Positions 25,956 to 35,647 of a stretch of DNA of 64,000 nucleotides are shown piece by piece. The notes under the pieces are model-generated. The model did not search any database and was not told the DNA's origin. It was given only the letters and a program-made list of their open reading frames with translations. How positions within the stretch are numbered: position 1 is the first letter of the stretch; each line of letters starts with the position of its first letter. The translations under genes and the position numbers were made by a program. Source of the DNA: Paenibacillus glycinis (lineage in GTDB: Bacteria; Bacillota; Bacilli; Paenibacillales; Paenibacillaceae); contig NZ_JAAAMV010000012.1 in assembly GCF_009909185.1 (NCBI RefSeq), positions 242,999-306,998 on the forward strand. Direction: 5' to 3'.

Positions 25956-27356
25956 GTGTTCCCAATAAAACAGACTCAAATTACAAAAAATATTGTTGGT
26001 AGGGCAGGGCCACTGTTAGTTGAGAGTGTACTTTTAAACATGTCCACTTTCTTTGATATGGTTATGGTGGGTAGTTTAGGCGCTTATGCTGTTTCCTCAA
26101 TCGGCATCACTGGTCAACCACTGATGATTATGAATTTCATTCTTTATTCAATCAATACGGTAATGCTTACAAAAATATCTGTTACAAAAGGTAATAACGA
26201 TGCGAATTATATTAAGCTATATGTTGTTAATTTGACTGTTCTTTCCGTTATTATTTCACTTTTATTTACATTATTAGGTTATTTTTTTGCTGATGAAATT
26301 ATGAAGGCAATGGGTGCAACACCTGATATCGCTAAAGTCTCTGCAAATTTCTTTAAAATTATTATTAGTTGCATCTGCGTTCGTGCTGTATCCAATGCTA
26401 TCACTGGGGCACTGAGGGGAATCGGGGAAACGCGAACTTCCATGATGATAATTTTAATTTCAAGTGCATCCAATATTATTTTTAATTACTTTTTAATATA
26501 TGGTCATTTGGGATTTCCTAAAATGGGGGTAAACGGGGCAGGACTTGCAACTTGTCTTAGTTATGTAGTTGGGCTTTTGTTAGGTATGATCAGGCTTTTT
26601 TTTCTTAAACGAGATAGTTTGCTTCACTTTACACTAAGAGATTTGTTCAAGATACGTCTTAACTTAATGAAAGAGATATTCTCACTGTCTCTCCCAGTTA
26701 TTTGGGAACGTGTTGCTGTTAGAATTGGGGTTTTAATAACTGCGAAGTTTACAATTTCGATCGGAACGATCTCCTTTGCTTCTCATACAATCGTTTCCAA
26801 TTTACTAAACTTCTCTTTTTTTATAGGCACTGCACTTACGACTGCGACTACTACGTTTGTAGGCGAGAGTGTCGGTAAGAACGATTCCAACTTGGCCAAA
26901 GCTTACATCAAGTCAGCACTCATAATTGGTATTATCGCCTCTAGCGTGTTTACAGTTGCTTTTCTGATCTTTCCTCGACCATTGGCACAGATTTATACAG
27001 GTGATTCAGCAGTAATTGACAAGTGTGTCATCATCTTGGGAATGGTTGCTCTGCTTCAACCTTTTCAGTGCACAGCCACTATTTTATTTGGAGCGTTTCG
27101 GGGTTTTGGTGATTTTAAATCATCAGCTAAAATTACTTCGATCGGTATTGTTCTTATACGTCCTGCTCTTACGTTTGCGTTTGTTTATTTGTTTAAAATG
27201 AACCTCATTGGAGCATGGATTGCAATCATTGCCGATGAATTCTTTCGCTTTGCAATGGCTTCGCTTAAATACTATAAACAATATCTGTTCCTCAATAAGC
27301 GGGTCAAGTCTCATAGGGCAAACATCGGAGATAACGCAATCAACACTGATAAATAG
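25956..27356 (+). CDS. MATE-family multidrug/metabolite efflux transporter
   Basis: About 465 aa with roughly twelve hydrophobic segments. The N-terminal half starts with KNIVGRAGPLLVESVLLN and has the MATE pattern GALRGIGETRTSMMIILIS; the second half repeats it as LFGAFRGFGDFKS. It exports cationic or amphipathic compounds using Na+ or H+. Divergent from the 17-gene operon, it is the obvious exporter or self-protection gene. Start choice is unclear: GTG 25956 overlaps the GGAGG ribosome site, a TTG lies at 25923, and an ATA codon at 25965 sits exactly 8 nt after GGAGG. Confidence 0.88.
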   Translation: MFPIKQTQITKNIVGRAGPLLVESVLLNMSTFFDMVMVGSLGAYAVSSIGITGQPLMIMNFILYSINTVMLTKISVTKGNNDANYIKLYVVNLTVLSVIISLLFTLLGYFFADEIMKAMGATPDIAKVSANFFKIIISCICVRAVSNAITGALRGIGETRTSMMIILISSASNIIFNYFLIYGHLGFPKMGVNGAGLATCLSYVVGLLLGMIRLFFLKRDSLLHFTLRDLFKIRLNLMKEIFSLSLPVIWERVAVRIGVLITAKFTISIGTISFASHTIVSNLLNFSFFIGTALTTATTTFVGESVGKNDSNLAKAYIKSALIIGIIASSVFTVAFLIFPRPLAQIYTGDSAVIDKCVIILGMVALLQPFQCTATILFGAFRGFGDFKSSAKITSIGIVLIRPALTFAFVYLFKMNLIGAWIAIIADEFFRFAMASLKYYKQYLFLNKRVKSHRANIGDNAINTDK

Positions 27357-27382
27357 CATTCAAGTGAGGATAAGTACCCATA

Positions 27383-27988
27383 CTGTGGACAGGTGACAAA
27401 TAATAAAGCCTGTTCACCGAGGGAAGCATTTCTATGTCGCGGGGAAAATATGGCGCACTTGAGAAACTAACGATTTAAGACGAAGTCTCGAACGAGAATA
27501 ATGACTTTTGGCTGCGGCTAAGAAATACGGAATTAATAAAAACTCTCTGTTGAAATGGCAGGCGGTCAAGCAGCACGGTTATGACGGACTCACGCGTTGC
27601 ACACATAATCGAAGTAATGATGCTGAACTTTATCTTCACGCGGTAACGGAGTTCTTTATAGATGCACCGGCCCACGCGAGACATACTTTGGATTATGTTT
27701 CGGTCATCCAAGAGCACTTTGAAGCCCAAGATTGGAAGCTTTGTGAGTCAGAACGGTACTTTCTGGGACGACACGGATAGCCCGTTTAGCGTATCGAATA
27801 CCAATAAATTGTTATTCGAACACCCCAGAACATAGGAAACAATCATGTTTGAAGACCTTGAGCGAGACATCAACGCGTACATTCACTTTTATAATGACGA
27901 CCGTTTACTAGCAAAACTAAACGGCCTCAGTCCGATGGAGTACCGGGCAAAGGCCGCTTAATAACTATATATTATTTCCACTGTCTAC
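27383..27988 (+). mobile_element. Degenerate, internally deleted IS3-family (IS150-group) element
   Basis: The left part encodes an OrfA remnant starting MSRGKYGALEKL at 27434, broken by a stop and a frameshift before AAAKKYGINKNSLLKWQAVK. The right part is the OrfB C-terminus, INAYIHFYNDDRL...LNGLSPMEYRAKAA, ending at 27962. Most of OrfB, including the DDE domain, is deleted. Terminal sequences TGGACAGGTGACAAATAATA (left) and, inverted, TAGACAGTGGAAATAATA (right) look like decayed inverted repeats. It cannot transpose by itself. Confidence 0.75.
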
Positions 27989-28266
27989 TTGACGGAGGCA
28001 GTACAGTGCAGTGATCATAAGTTTCCAAAAATCGAGTCCTCTAAATAGTTTTGCTAATTTGCGTTTACGTAGTTTTTTCAAGAGTTGTATTCTGATTAGC
28101 ATGAGTACTAGAGTAGTAAACGGAATGGAACACGTATCCTGAGTTATACTCAGTAACACAAAACCTAAAAGCCTGGGGCTCATAAACCTAAAACATTTTC
28201 TCTAATTATTAGCCTTGATTTTATGCTGAACAGTTTATCTTTCCTACAGTATGATGGCAAGATCGC

Positions 28267-28908
28267 TTACACCTTTACAGCAACCAGTTCCCAACATCGT
28301 TTCGGCTTGCTGTAACGGTACAAATCCGTCTCTCTGATCGATTTAATTTCCCAATCTGCAAACAACAGGAGCAAATCTCTCTCATCGAAAAATCGTTTGC
28401 GCCGGCCATCATGCTCATAATAGTTCGGCTCCAGTTCTAAACCAAGTCCGGCACCGTAGTGAATGTCGCCCACAGAGTTAAATCGAGCCAGTAAAACGCC
28501 CTGTGCCTTCAGTACCCGGTCGATATCGTTTACGATGTTAACGGTATCCTGCCAAGCGAAATAATGGAGCGATAAGTCGGCCACGACCGCTCCGGCGCTT
28601 CCACCCGCAAACGGCAAGCCTTCAGTCATATCGATCTGCCTCGTCTCAGCTTCTGGAATGTGTTCAGCGATACGGCTTAGTGCCATTTCGGAGAAGTCGC
28701 AAGCTATAACGCGGTAACCGCGCTCCGTCAAATAGAGCGTATCACAGCCGTAGCCGCAGCCTAGATCGATAATTGCGTCATTTTTTGTTCCAGCCAAAAA
28801 CGGTTCATAAGCATCGAGCCATAAGTCGTAGATCGGTTTCTCAAGGTATAATCTGTTATACACTAAATCCCAATGCTCTTGATCCGACACACTCGAACGT
28901 TTCGTCAT
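28267..28908 (-). CDS. Class I SAM-dependent methyltransferase
   Basis: 213 aa. Motif I is DLGCGYGCDTLYL near residue 47, followed by acidic CDFSEMALSRI, then DMTEGLPFAGGSAGAVVADLSLHYF. This is a Methyltransf_11/25-type small-molecule methyltransferase; the substrate is unknown. Its GC content is clearly higher than the neighbouring cargo and closer to the chromosome, suggesting separate acquisition. RBS GAGGAG precedes the ATG. An inverted repeat AATTCAAC-TTTGT-GTTGAATT about 30 bp upstream may be an operator. Not obviously part of the biosynthetic operon. Confidence 0.85.
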   Translation of the reverse strand: MTKRSSVSDQEHWDLVYNRLYLEKPIYDLWLDAYEPFLAGTKNDAIIDLGCGYGCDTLYLTERGYRVIACDFSEMALSRIAEHIPEAETRQIDMTEGLPFAGGSAGAVVADLSLHYFAWQDTVNIVNDIDRVLKAQGVLLARFNSVGDIHYGAGLGLELEPNYYEHDGRRKRFFDERDLLLLFADWEIKSIRETDLYRYSKPKRCWELVAVKV

Positions 28909-28935
28909 TATACGTTCTCCTCATCTTTAAATAAT

Positions 28936-28956
28936 AATTCAACTTTGTGTTGAATT
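28936..28956. promoter_or_regulatory. Inverted repeat upstream of the methyltransferase gene
   Basis: A perfect 8-bp inverted repeat AATTCAAC-N5-GTTGAATT, about 28 bp upstream of the ATG. It has the size of a repressor operator and no T-run typical of a terminator. Confidence 0.4.
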
Positions 28957-29942
28957 ATCCTGTCGGTTAGCGCAACGATGGCAGCCGTCGTGTCACCATT
29001 AAGCTATTGTTTCTCGCTAGAAGATTGACCTAGTGGATTTAGATATTATTGTATTATTGTACAGTATTTAATGATTAATTATCTTATAGTCTCTTTTCAA
29101 GTAGAAATTATAGGTTGGTTTACACGTATTGGTTTGTAATTTCACATAATAACAAGAGGTTTCCGAATTATTATTCATGGTCGCTTTTTCTTAGATTTTG
29201 ACCAAGCTTTCTTCTTCGCAAATAACATTTTAATGGAACGGAGTTGTAGTTAAGGCACAAAAAAGTCCCTAGGCCAATCACTTAAAAACCAAGCCCAAGC
29301 TAAGTAGCTTCTTTCAGGTGCTGCAGCAAGGTTCAACTGGCACGTAAACGAGTTCATGTGGCAGAAAATGGAGGCTTAGCATTTGAATTGAGACTTGCAT
29401 TCCTAATCTTTAAATACACGCGCTTGGTCTACACTACACAAAGGTCAATTGTCAGGTGGTCGCGAATTTCATCGTTTTATCAGGTCTGCATAAATGCACT
29501 GTGGAAGGCTCGATGCGGCGTATCCCCCCTTTTTGACCAGCTATGCTATGACTTTACCCCTATATCATTTTTCGTCGGTGAATTGTCATCGAGCTCTTTG
29601 CTTTTCTTCACGTGCTCCGAATTTACGACGCCATACACTATCTGTTTTCTTGTAAGAAATGACTAGGCTCATCCGGTAGTGGCCAGTTGGTTCCATACCT
29701 AGTATAGCCTATTGGAAGCTGTGCTCCATAGAGATTTTTCCAAACCAGCTCACATACAAATCAAGCTTGGCTGTTTTCAGACGTAATCGCCATCTCGAAC
29801 TCGGTTGCTTAAGTCACATGCGCCTGTAAAGGTATAGGCTTATCCATCCATAAACATAATGAATGCTGTAAACACTACCTTAATTCTATATCCTCATGCT
29901 AATATTGGTGAGACATTCAGGGAAATTAATAAAATGTCCGAA
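28957..29942. other. Decayed cargo sequence without an intact gene
   Basis: About 1 kb with frequent stops in all frames. A 102-codon plus-strand frame at 29358-29666 has no ribosome site and no family resemblance. Minus-strand fragments such as VWRRKFGA look like eroded coding sequence that I cannot name. Confidence 0.4.
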
Positions 29943-30206
29943 TTACCGTAAACCATATTCAATAAAAGTTTCTGTCAGTAAATCGAATTTTATATATTTA
30001 TAAGTTAAGTCTTTATGTTTAGATCTCTCTAAAATAATAATGTCCTCACTGAAGTCTCTACTTAATCCACGTGCTACAGATGGTTTATTCATCTTTTCCA
30101 GCTCATTGAGCGTACCTTAAGAAACACCAATTCTCCTAGCGAACTCCACTTGATTATATTCATTTGTTTTTCTTACCCATTTAATCTGATTCCCGATTGT
30201 ACTCAT
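29943..30206 (-). pseudogene. Xre-family regulator with an in-frame stop
   Basis: The minus-strand frame from ATG 30206 reads MSTIGNQIKWVRKTNEYN, then EFARRIGVS, a TAA at codon 30 (30119-30117), then GTLNELEKMNKPSV and on to a second stop at 29943. A helix-turn-helix protein would read through with a single codon change. The sequence resembles the Xre gene at 49673 near the transposon right end. A good ribosome site (AGGAGAGG) precedes the ATG. Confidence 0.6.
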
Positions 30207-30227
30207 CCAATCCTCTCCTTAGATGCG

Positions 30228-30261
30228 AAAGTCCCGATGAATTATGCATCATCGGGACTGA
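30228..30261 (-). terminator. Hairpin upstream of the Xre remnant
   Basis: AGTCCCGATGA pairs with TCATCGGGACT around a short loop; read on the minus strand it follows a short open frame (ending ...LVSPDDA) and precedes the Xre remnant. It could be a terminator or operator. Confidence 0.45.
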
Positions 30262-30581
30262 CAAGTTGAAGTTCGCATTCTTCAGCTACACTTAGTAAAA
30301 AACTATAATGTTTAAGTTAAGAACTATTTTGTATAACCCTTATCTATGATGTATAGTCAATAACTTTAATGTAATCGAAATCACGAAGGTTTTCTTACTC
30401 TTGCTATTCCGGCATTGGAAGAGATTGAAACCACTCACATCGAACTAAAAGTATAATTTAAGGCTTATACACTAAACCTTACTACACTCTATCCAGGAAT
30501 TGTTCACTTGATAGCCTTCCTTTTTTATTGATGCTCTCTCTTCATAACTTATGTATATTATTAACAAAATCGCGTTTGCAA

Positions 30582-32204
30582 TTAATTTTCATCTGTTTTC
30601 TTTGATCCAGTGTAGTAAACAACTTTTTTGTTAGACTCCCTATCCTCCAATTCTTTAACTTCCCCGTTACTCCATTCTGCTTTTATAAAGTCCTCCCAGC
30701 GGTGATAGGATTTTCTGATGTTTTTATTACTTTGTTCATGGAACCAATCTTCCTGTTGTTGTGAAAATTCATCATCATTATAATAATCATCGTGATGAAC
30801 ATCGCGTTCCTCTTGCCACTCTTGAAAGTATCTATCGTTTCCGTCCTGATCATTTTGAAATATATACCCTTTCCCATCGTGTGGTTTACCCTCAACAAGA
30901 TCCCCACTAAAATCTAATACATAATCATTTGATAAATTCCTAATTTCACCTGTCCAAGGCCTATTGTATTTAAATTGCCCTTTGAAATAGAATCCTTTTT
31001 GACCGAACTGCTCACCGTATATAATATCTCCTTTGCTAAATTCCCCTTTAAATTTCACCAGCCCCCGAGAATACCTAATACCTTTTCCTGAAAACTCCCC
31101 TTCTTTTACAGAGCCCTCATATGTAATGATATGATTACTAAAAAGTGTAACGAATCCATTTGATATTTCATTATCGGTAAAATCACCTTTAAAGTAATAA
31201 GGCAAATCACATTCTCCATTTTTCTTCATATATCCGCTTTTCAACATATCGTTTTCAAGTTCAACCTCATATAGTATGTTGCTAGATTCATAGTATTCAT
31301 AAATTTTACCTGTTATGAATTGGCCCTTATTAAAAATACCTTCTAGCTTTGGCATCCCCTCTTCATTATATAATGTCCCCTCGCCCTCAAAAAGATTATT
31401 AGTCACTCTCCCTCTATACACTGGATTTTGACCAACTAATACTAATTGTCCTTCTTTAACTTCAGTCACAACGACTTCTTTTTGAGTAAAAGAGGAAAGC
31501 CTTATTTTCGTGAGTACTATGTAATTATCTCGATTCAAGTATTTCATCGCACTTCCAAAGTTGTTTTGAATAAGTTCCATGGGTATGAATTCCGCAAAAT
31601 TGTCAGCTAACATTATATTAATATAGATAGCAAGCTTCTCTCTATCTTCTCCCGAATCTAATAAGCTCTTCAGTATTAGAAAGTTATTGAATAATCTATG
31701 AATGTAATTTAATTCACTAGAATTTAATTTATCTCTAAGCGTGGATATATTTTTCACCCAATCATCTGAAAAAAACATTTTTTGAGGACTGGGGGAAACA
31801 TTCTCTAGAATTACACTAATATATAGCTCCCTAAGATTGGAGAACCCCGTCAGCAACTCATAGTAAGTAATTAACGCCCCTTGTCGAATGGCCTCTTTAT
31901 CTCTGTTATCTTCCAAACTCTTAACAGCCTCAGCAACTTCGTAGCTCCGAACACTAGTCTTCCAAACCACATAACTGAATATACCTGTAACTATTATTGA
32001 ATAACCGGTGATTGTATAGTTTATTGTTTCAGAGAGAGTCGGATAAGATGCTGCATTTAGTGTTAGGTGATTTCTGTTTTTAAGTATAATGTCCGGTATA
32101 TCATTTATATTCCCATAAAAAAAAAGCAGGAGGGCAATCACAACAAGGATTGGTAGAATAAGAAAGAAAGTAACTAAAACCCAAAATCCTTTTGATAACT
32201 TCAC
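30582..32204 (-). CDS. Membrane protein with cytoplasmic MORN-like repeats
   Basis: 540 aa. Two transmembrane segments lie at about residues 7-30 and 62-82, followed by a helical region to about 240. The C-terminal half has several MORN-like units, e.g. LFEGEGTLYNEEGMPKLEG and GEFSGKGIRYSRG, and then an acidic/aromatic tail rich in D, Y, H and Q. No catalytic motif is visible. MORN repeats usually bind membranes or proteins. The start is GTG with AAGGAG 7 nt upstream. An IS256-family element is inserted about 20 bp upstream of the start, cutting off any native promoter. Its place beside a Gabija-like pair allows a defence role, but nothing shows it. Confidence 0.7.
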   Translation of the reverse strand: MKLSKGFWVLVTFFLILPILVVIALLLFFYGNINDIPDIILKNRNHLTLNAASYPTLSETINYTITGYSIIVTGIFSYVVWKTSVRSYEVAEAVKSLEDNRDKEAIRQGALITYYELLTGFSNLRELYISVILENVSPSPQKMFFSDDWVKNISTLRDKLNSSELNYIHRLFNNFLILKSLLDSGEDREKLAIYINIMLADNFAEFIPMELIQNNFGSAMKYLNRDNYIVLTKIRLSSFTQKEVVVTEVKEGQLVLVGQNPVYRGRVTNNLFEGEGTLYNEEGMPKLEGIFNKGQFITGKIYEYYESSNILYEVELENDMLKSGYMKKNGECDLPYYFKGDFTDNEISNGFVTLFSNHIITYEGSVKEGEFSGKGIRYSRGLVKFKGEFSKGDIIYGEQFGQKGFYFKGQFKYNRPWTGEIRNLSNDYVLDFSGDLVEGKPHDGKGYIFQNDQDGNDRYFQEWQEERDVHHDDYYNDDEFSQQQEDWFHEQSNKNIRKSYHRWEDFIKAEWSNGEVKELEDRESNKKVVYYTGSKKTDEN

Positions 32205-32231
32205 AATAGAACTCCTTATATCAGCTTAATT

Positions 32232-33567
32232 GGGTCTGTCAATAATTTTGTGTAAACTCACTACAAGTGAATCCTAGCGTAAATGCTGACCGATGCGAAC
32301 GGGGAAGAAGACGGACAACTGGAGGAGGATTTGTCCCCAGTTCTGTACCCGACCCGTCCACTTCCGAACAACATCCATCGTCGCCAAATAGAGCATTTTG
32401 AGCAATGCCTCGTCAGTCGGAAAGATGCTCTTGCCTTTGGTAACCTTACGAAGCTGTCGGTGGTAGCTTTCAATCATATTCGTCGTATAGATGAGTTTGC
32501 GAATCTCCGGCGGGTACTTGAAGAAGGTGGAGAGCTCGGACCAGTTGTTGCGCCATGACCGGATGATGAGTGGATACTTGCTGCCCCACGCTTCTTCAAA
32601 GCGGTCGAGCTCAAGCAGCGCCAATTCCTCCGTCGCAGCTTTGTAGATGGGTTTCAAGTCCGCGGTGACCTTCTTGAGGTCCTTGTAGGATACATAACGG
32701 GTCGAGTTACGGATTTGGTGGATGATGCATTTCTGAATCTCCGTCTTCGAATAGCAGGCAGAGATTGCCTCTGTAAAGCCTTTGAGGTTGTCTACGCAGG
32801 TGATGAGGATGTCCTGCACGCCACGATTTCGAAGGTCATTTAGCACACTCAACCAGAACTTGGATGACTCGTTTTCACCGATCCACATGCCTAGTACATC
32901 CTTGTTTCCATCCAGATCGATCCCGATGACCATGTACGCGGCCTTGTTCACGATAGCGCCGTCCTGCTTGACTTTAAAGTGAATAGCGTCCAGAAAAACG
33001 ACCGCATAAACACCCTGTAAAGGACAACTCTGCCATTCCTTAATGAGCGGCAGCAACTTGTTCGTGACATTGGAAATGAGTGTGGGCGAGACCTCAATCC
33101 CGTACACTTGTTGTAAGTGATCCTGGATGTCTCGCGTGGAGACGCCCTTCGCGTACAGCGCCACAATTTGGTCCTCGATGCCAGTAACGTTCGATTGGTG
33201 CTTCTTCACGACAAGCGGTTCGAACTCGCTCAGCCGGTCACGTGGAACCAGGATCTCCTGTTCACCATACTCGCTCACGACGGTCTTTTTGCTCTTGCCG
33301 TTCCGGCTGTTGGAAGAGTCTTTGGCTTTCGTCTCGTGCTTCTCGTAGCCAAGGTGAGTGTCCATCTCGGCCTCTAACATTTCCTGAATCGTTTCGGCAA
33401 ACAAGTCTTTCAATGCAGTCTGAGCGTCTTGTGCGGTGACCAGCTTGTTCTCCTTAATGAATGCCCGTAGCTGCTCCTTCGTCCACAATCCCATGTGTAC
33501 TCCCCAACCTTTCTGTTACTTTTATTTTAATAGGTTTGAGAGTTTACACAAAGTATTTTACAGACTC
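32232..33567 (-). mobile_element. Intact IS256-family insertion sequence (1336 bp)
   Basis: The left terminal repeat GGGTCTGTCAATAATTTTG (from 32232) matches the inverted right repeat GAGTCTGTAAAATACTTTG (from 33567), both running into TGTAAACTC. An 8-bp direct duplication GCTTAATT flanks it at 32224-32231 and 33568-33575. It contains one transposase gene. The perfect duplication indicates a recent insertion. Confidence 0.93.
32274..33494 (-). CDS. IS256-family transposase (mutator type)
   Basis: 406 aa, full length for the family. The DDE catalytic region shows VFLDAIHFKVKQDG (first Asp), ITCVDNLKGFTEAI (second Asp) and the helical insertion before the last Glu in TTNMIESYHRQLRK. C-I-I-H-Q-I-R-N-S is the family signature. 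The N-terminal DNA-binding part is complete. No frameshift. It drives movement of the surrounding IS. Confidence 0.95.
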   Translation of the reverse strand: MGLWTKEQLRAFIKENKLVTAQDAQTALKDLFAETIQEMLEAEMDTHLGYEKHETKAKDSSNSRNGKSKKTVVSEYGEQEILVPRDRLSEFEPLVVKKHQSNVTGIEDQIVALYAKGVSTRDIQDHLQQVYGIEVSPTLISNVTNKLLPLIKEWQSCPLQGVYAVVFLDAIHFKVKQDGAIVNKAAYMVIGIDLDGNKDVLGMWIGENESSKFWLSVLNDLRNRGVQDILITCVDNLKGFTEAISACYSKTEIQKCIIHQIRNSTRYVSYKDLKKVTADLKPIYKAATEELALLELDRFEEAWGSKYPLIIRSWRNNWSELSTFFKYPPEIRKLIYTTNMIESYHRQLRKVTKGKSIFPTDEALLKMLYLATMDVVRKWTGRVQNWGQILLQLSVFFPVRIGQHLR

Positions 33568-34066
33568 GCTTAATTTTTCATCTTCTAAACATTCAGGAGA
33601 ACACGCACTCATCATGCCCTACACATAAATATACAATACCAATTCCAGACGAGATGACACACTGACATTTAGTAGGCATTCTGTGACGTCTTTCAGCTTA
33701 GTGACTGCATCATCATCATTTATATAGAATATATAATTCCACGCTCTACTGGTGATATTACTACCTTCTAAATCCTTTCTATATGTGAATTAGTACTATT
33801 TCGATATCCGGTGTCAGTTCCCTAATTCTACCATAATTTTGACTGCCCTGAAAATGTGAAAATCATCTCGATAAATTCTTAATGTCCACAATAAATTTGC
33901 ATTACTGCAACATTCTGAAGGCAGTTCCAAAGGCTCCCCTCTCATCTACCACTCTGTTAAAATCGACATATACAAACATTACCAACTGAAGTATTCTTAA
34001 AATGAACTCCAACAAGAATTTAATATTATTATTGATTACTAAGGATCATGATCAAGGAGGACCTAA
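33568..34066. other. Intergenic stretch upstream of the Gabija-like pair
   Basis: About 500 bp beginning with the right copy of the IS target duplication. I see no gene in it. The pre-insertion promoter of the MORN gene should lie in its left part, and the promoter of the nuclease/helicase pair in its right part; neither has a clear consensus match. Confidence 0.4.
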
Positions 34067-35647
34067 ATGTATATAGAGCAGTTGAAGATTAAAGGATTTA
34101 AGAAGTTCAAAGACTTTACTATTAGCTTCAACAAACATATTAATGTACTGATTGGCGAAAATGAAGCTGGAAAAAGCACCATATTAGAGGCCATTGATAT
34201 CGCACTTAATCAAAAAATCTTTAATTCTACGAATAACTCAGAAAAATATTTCAATAACGATATTGTTCATCAATATAAAACTAATCCATCTATTGACACC
34301 TTACCTAGAATTGAAATCGAGTTATTATTTAATGATGAAAATGAATTGAATTCCGAGTATTTTAACGGACTACATTCATCATTTACTCCTATCCTAAAGA
34401 ACGGCATTACTTTCACGTACAAATTTGATGAAAGTTATCGTGAACTTCTTGAAAGTATGTATGACGGGGGTTATGATGAGAGCTTTGTCCCGACAGATTA
34501 CTACATAGCAGAATGGGTTACTTTTGCCGGCAGAAAATATATTAATAAAAAATCTCCATTAAAAAACGTATTGATTGATAATTCTATTCGAAAAAATAAC
34601 CTCTTTGATTCTTATTCAAAGAGAATTTTTAATAACAATATAAAAGTACGTGATAGACAACATCTTTCTTATCAATTTAGAAAAAACATTCAAAACTTTA
34701 TAACAGAAAATAACGAACAACTAAATATAAAAGAATACAATTTTGGAATTGATGAGGATAAGACGGTATTAGAAAATTTACTTGATCTAAAGAGTGATGG
34801 GGTCTCAATTCAAAACAAGGGTAAAGGAAAAGAAAATTTAATTAAAACGGAAATTGCCTTAGAGGTTGAATGTGATCTAATTCTATTAGAAGAGCCGGAA
34901 AACCATTTGAGCTATATCAATACTAGAAAGCTTATTAAAGATATTCAGACCATGTGTGGCAACGCTCAAATGATAATTACTACGCATAATCCGTTGATCG
35001 TTAGCAGGCTGGATTTACGGAATACAATATGGATTAGTAAAGGAACATGTCATTCTCTAGAAAAAGTTCAAGAGGATGCTGCAGACTACTTTATGAAGAC
35101 AGATAATATGCAACTATTAAATTTCATATTAGCTCAAAAGGTAATTCTTGTAGAGGGAAATAGCGAATTCATTTTATTACCACAACTTGTAAAGAACTCA
35201 CTATCGTATACACTAGAAGGAAAAAATATTGAGATATTATCAGGGGGAGGTATTACTTATAAACATTATATTGAACTATCTAAAGTTGTTAATAACTCTC
35301 TTTTAGTTATTACCGATAATGATGGGGATCAAGATACTGTGGACTCTATTGGTCAGTTAAATAAAAAATATACTAATATTCAAGTTAAATGCTCAGATTC
35401 TGTTATTGAATTTACTTTTGAAGTTTGTCTCTTTAATAAAAATGCTTCTGAACTTAATACTATTTCGGATATTAAACCAGGTACTAAAGCTGAGTATCGT
35501 GAAGTAGCAACAGATAAAAATCTAGCTTATATGCTCAAAAATAAAACTGAGGCTGCCTTAAGGATTTCTGAAGAGGATAATTATAAAGAGATCGTTCTAC
35601 TACCAGAGTACATTCAGGAGGGAATTGAATGGCTCGTTCTACAATAA
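34067..35647 (+). CDS. OLD-family ATP-dependent endonuclease, GajA-like
   Basis: 526 aa. An N-terminal ABC-type ATPase (IKGFKKFKDF; Walker A GENEAGKST near residue 33; LLEEPENHLSYI and TTHNP later) is joined to a C-terminal Toprim domain with VILVEGNSEFILLP and LVITDNDGDQD. This is OLD-family architecture. The next gene, a UvrD-type helicase, overlaps it by 19 bp, which is the Gabija (GajA-GajB) arrangement. GajA nicks DNA when nucleotides are depleted in phage infection. The ATPase segment is somewhat shorter than in characterised GajA. RBS AAGGAGG supports the start. Confidence 0.8.
   Translation: MYIEQLKIKGFKKFKDFTISFNKHINVLIGENEAGKSTILEAIDIALNQKIFNSTNNSEKYFNNDIVHQYKTNPSIDTLPRIEIELLFNDENELNSEYFNGLHSSFTPILKNGITFTYKFDESYRELLESMYDGGYDESFVPTDYYIAEWVTFAGRKYINKKSPLKNVLIDNSIRKNNLFDSYSKRIFNNNIKVRDRQHLSYQFRKNIQNFITENNEQLNIKEYNFGIDEDKTVLENLLDLKSDGVSIQNKGKGKENLIKTEIALEVECDLILLEEPENHLSYINTRKLIKDIQTMCGNAQMIITTHNPLIVSRLDLRNTIWISKGTCHSLEKVQEDAADYFMKTDNMQLLNFILAQKVILVEGNSEFILLPQLVKNSLSYTLEGKNIEILSGGGITYKHYIELSKVVNNSLLVITDNDGDQDTVDSIGQLNKKYTNIQVKCSDSVIEFTFEVCLFNKNASELNTISDIKPGTKAEYREVATDKNLAYMLKNKTEAALRISEEDNYKEIVLLPEYIQEGIEWLVLQ

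Noticed and set aside
29358..29666. A 102-codon plus-strand frame in the decayed cargo
   Set aside because: No ribosome site, odd composition and no family resemblance.
29681..29700. A single TGGTTCCATAC matching the TnsB right-end repeat
   Set aside because: Only one copy, without 20-bp periodicity or a TGT terminus, so no internal transposon end is claimed.
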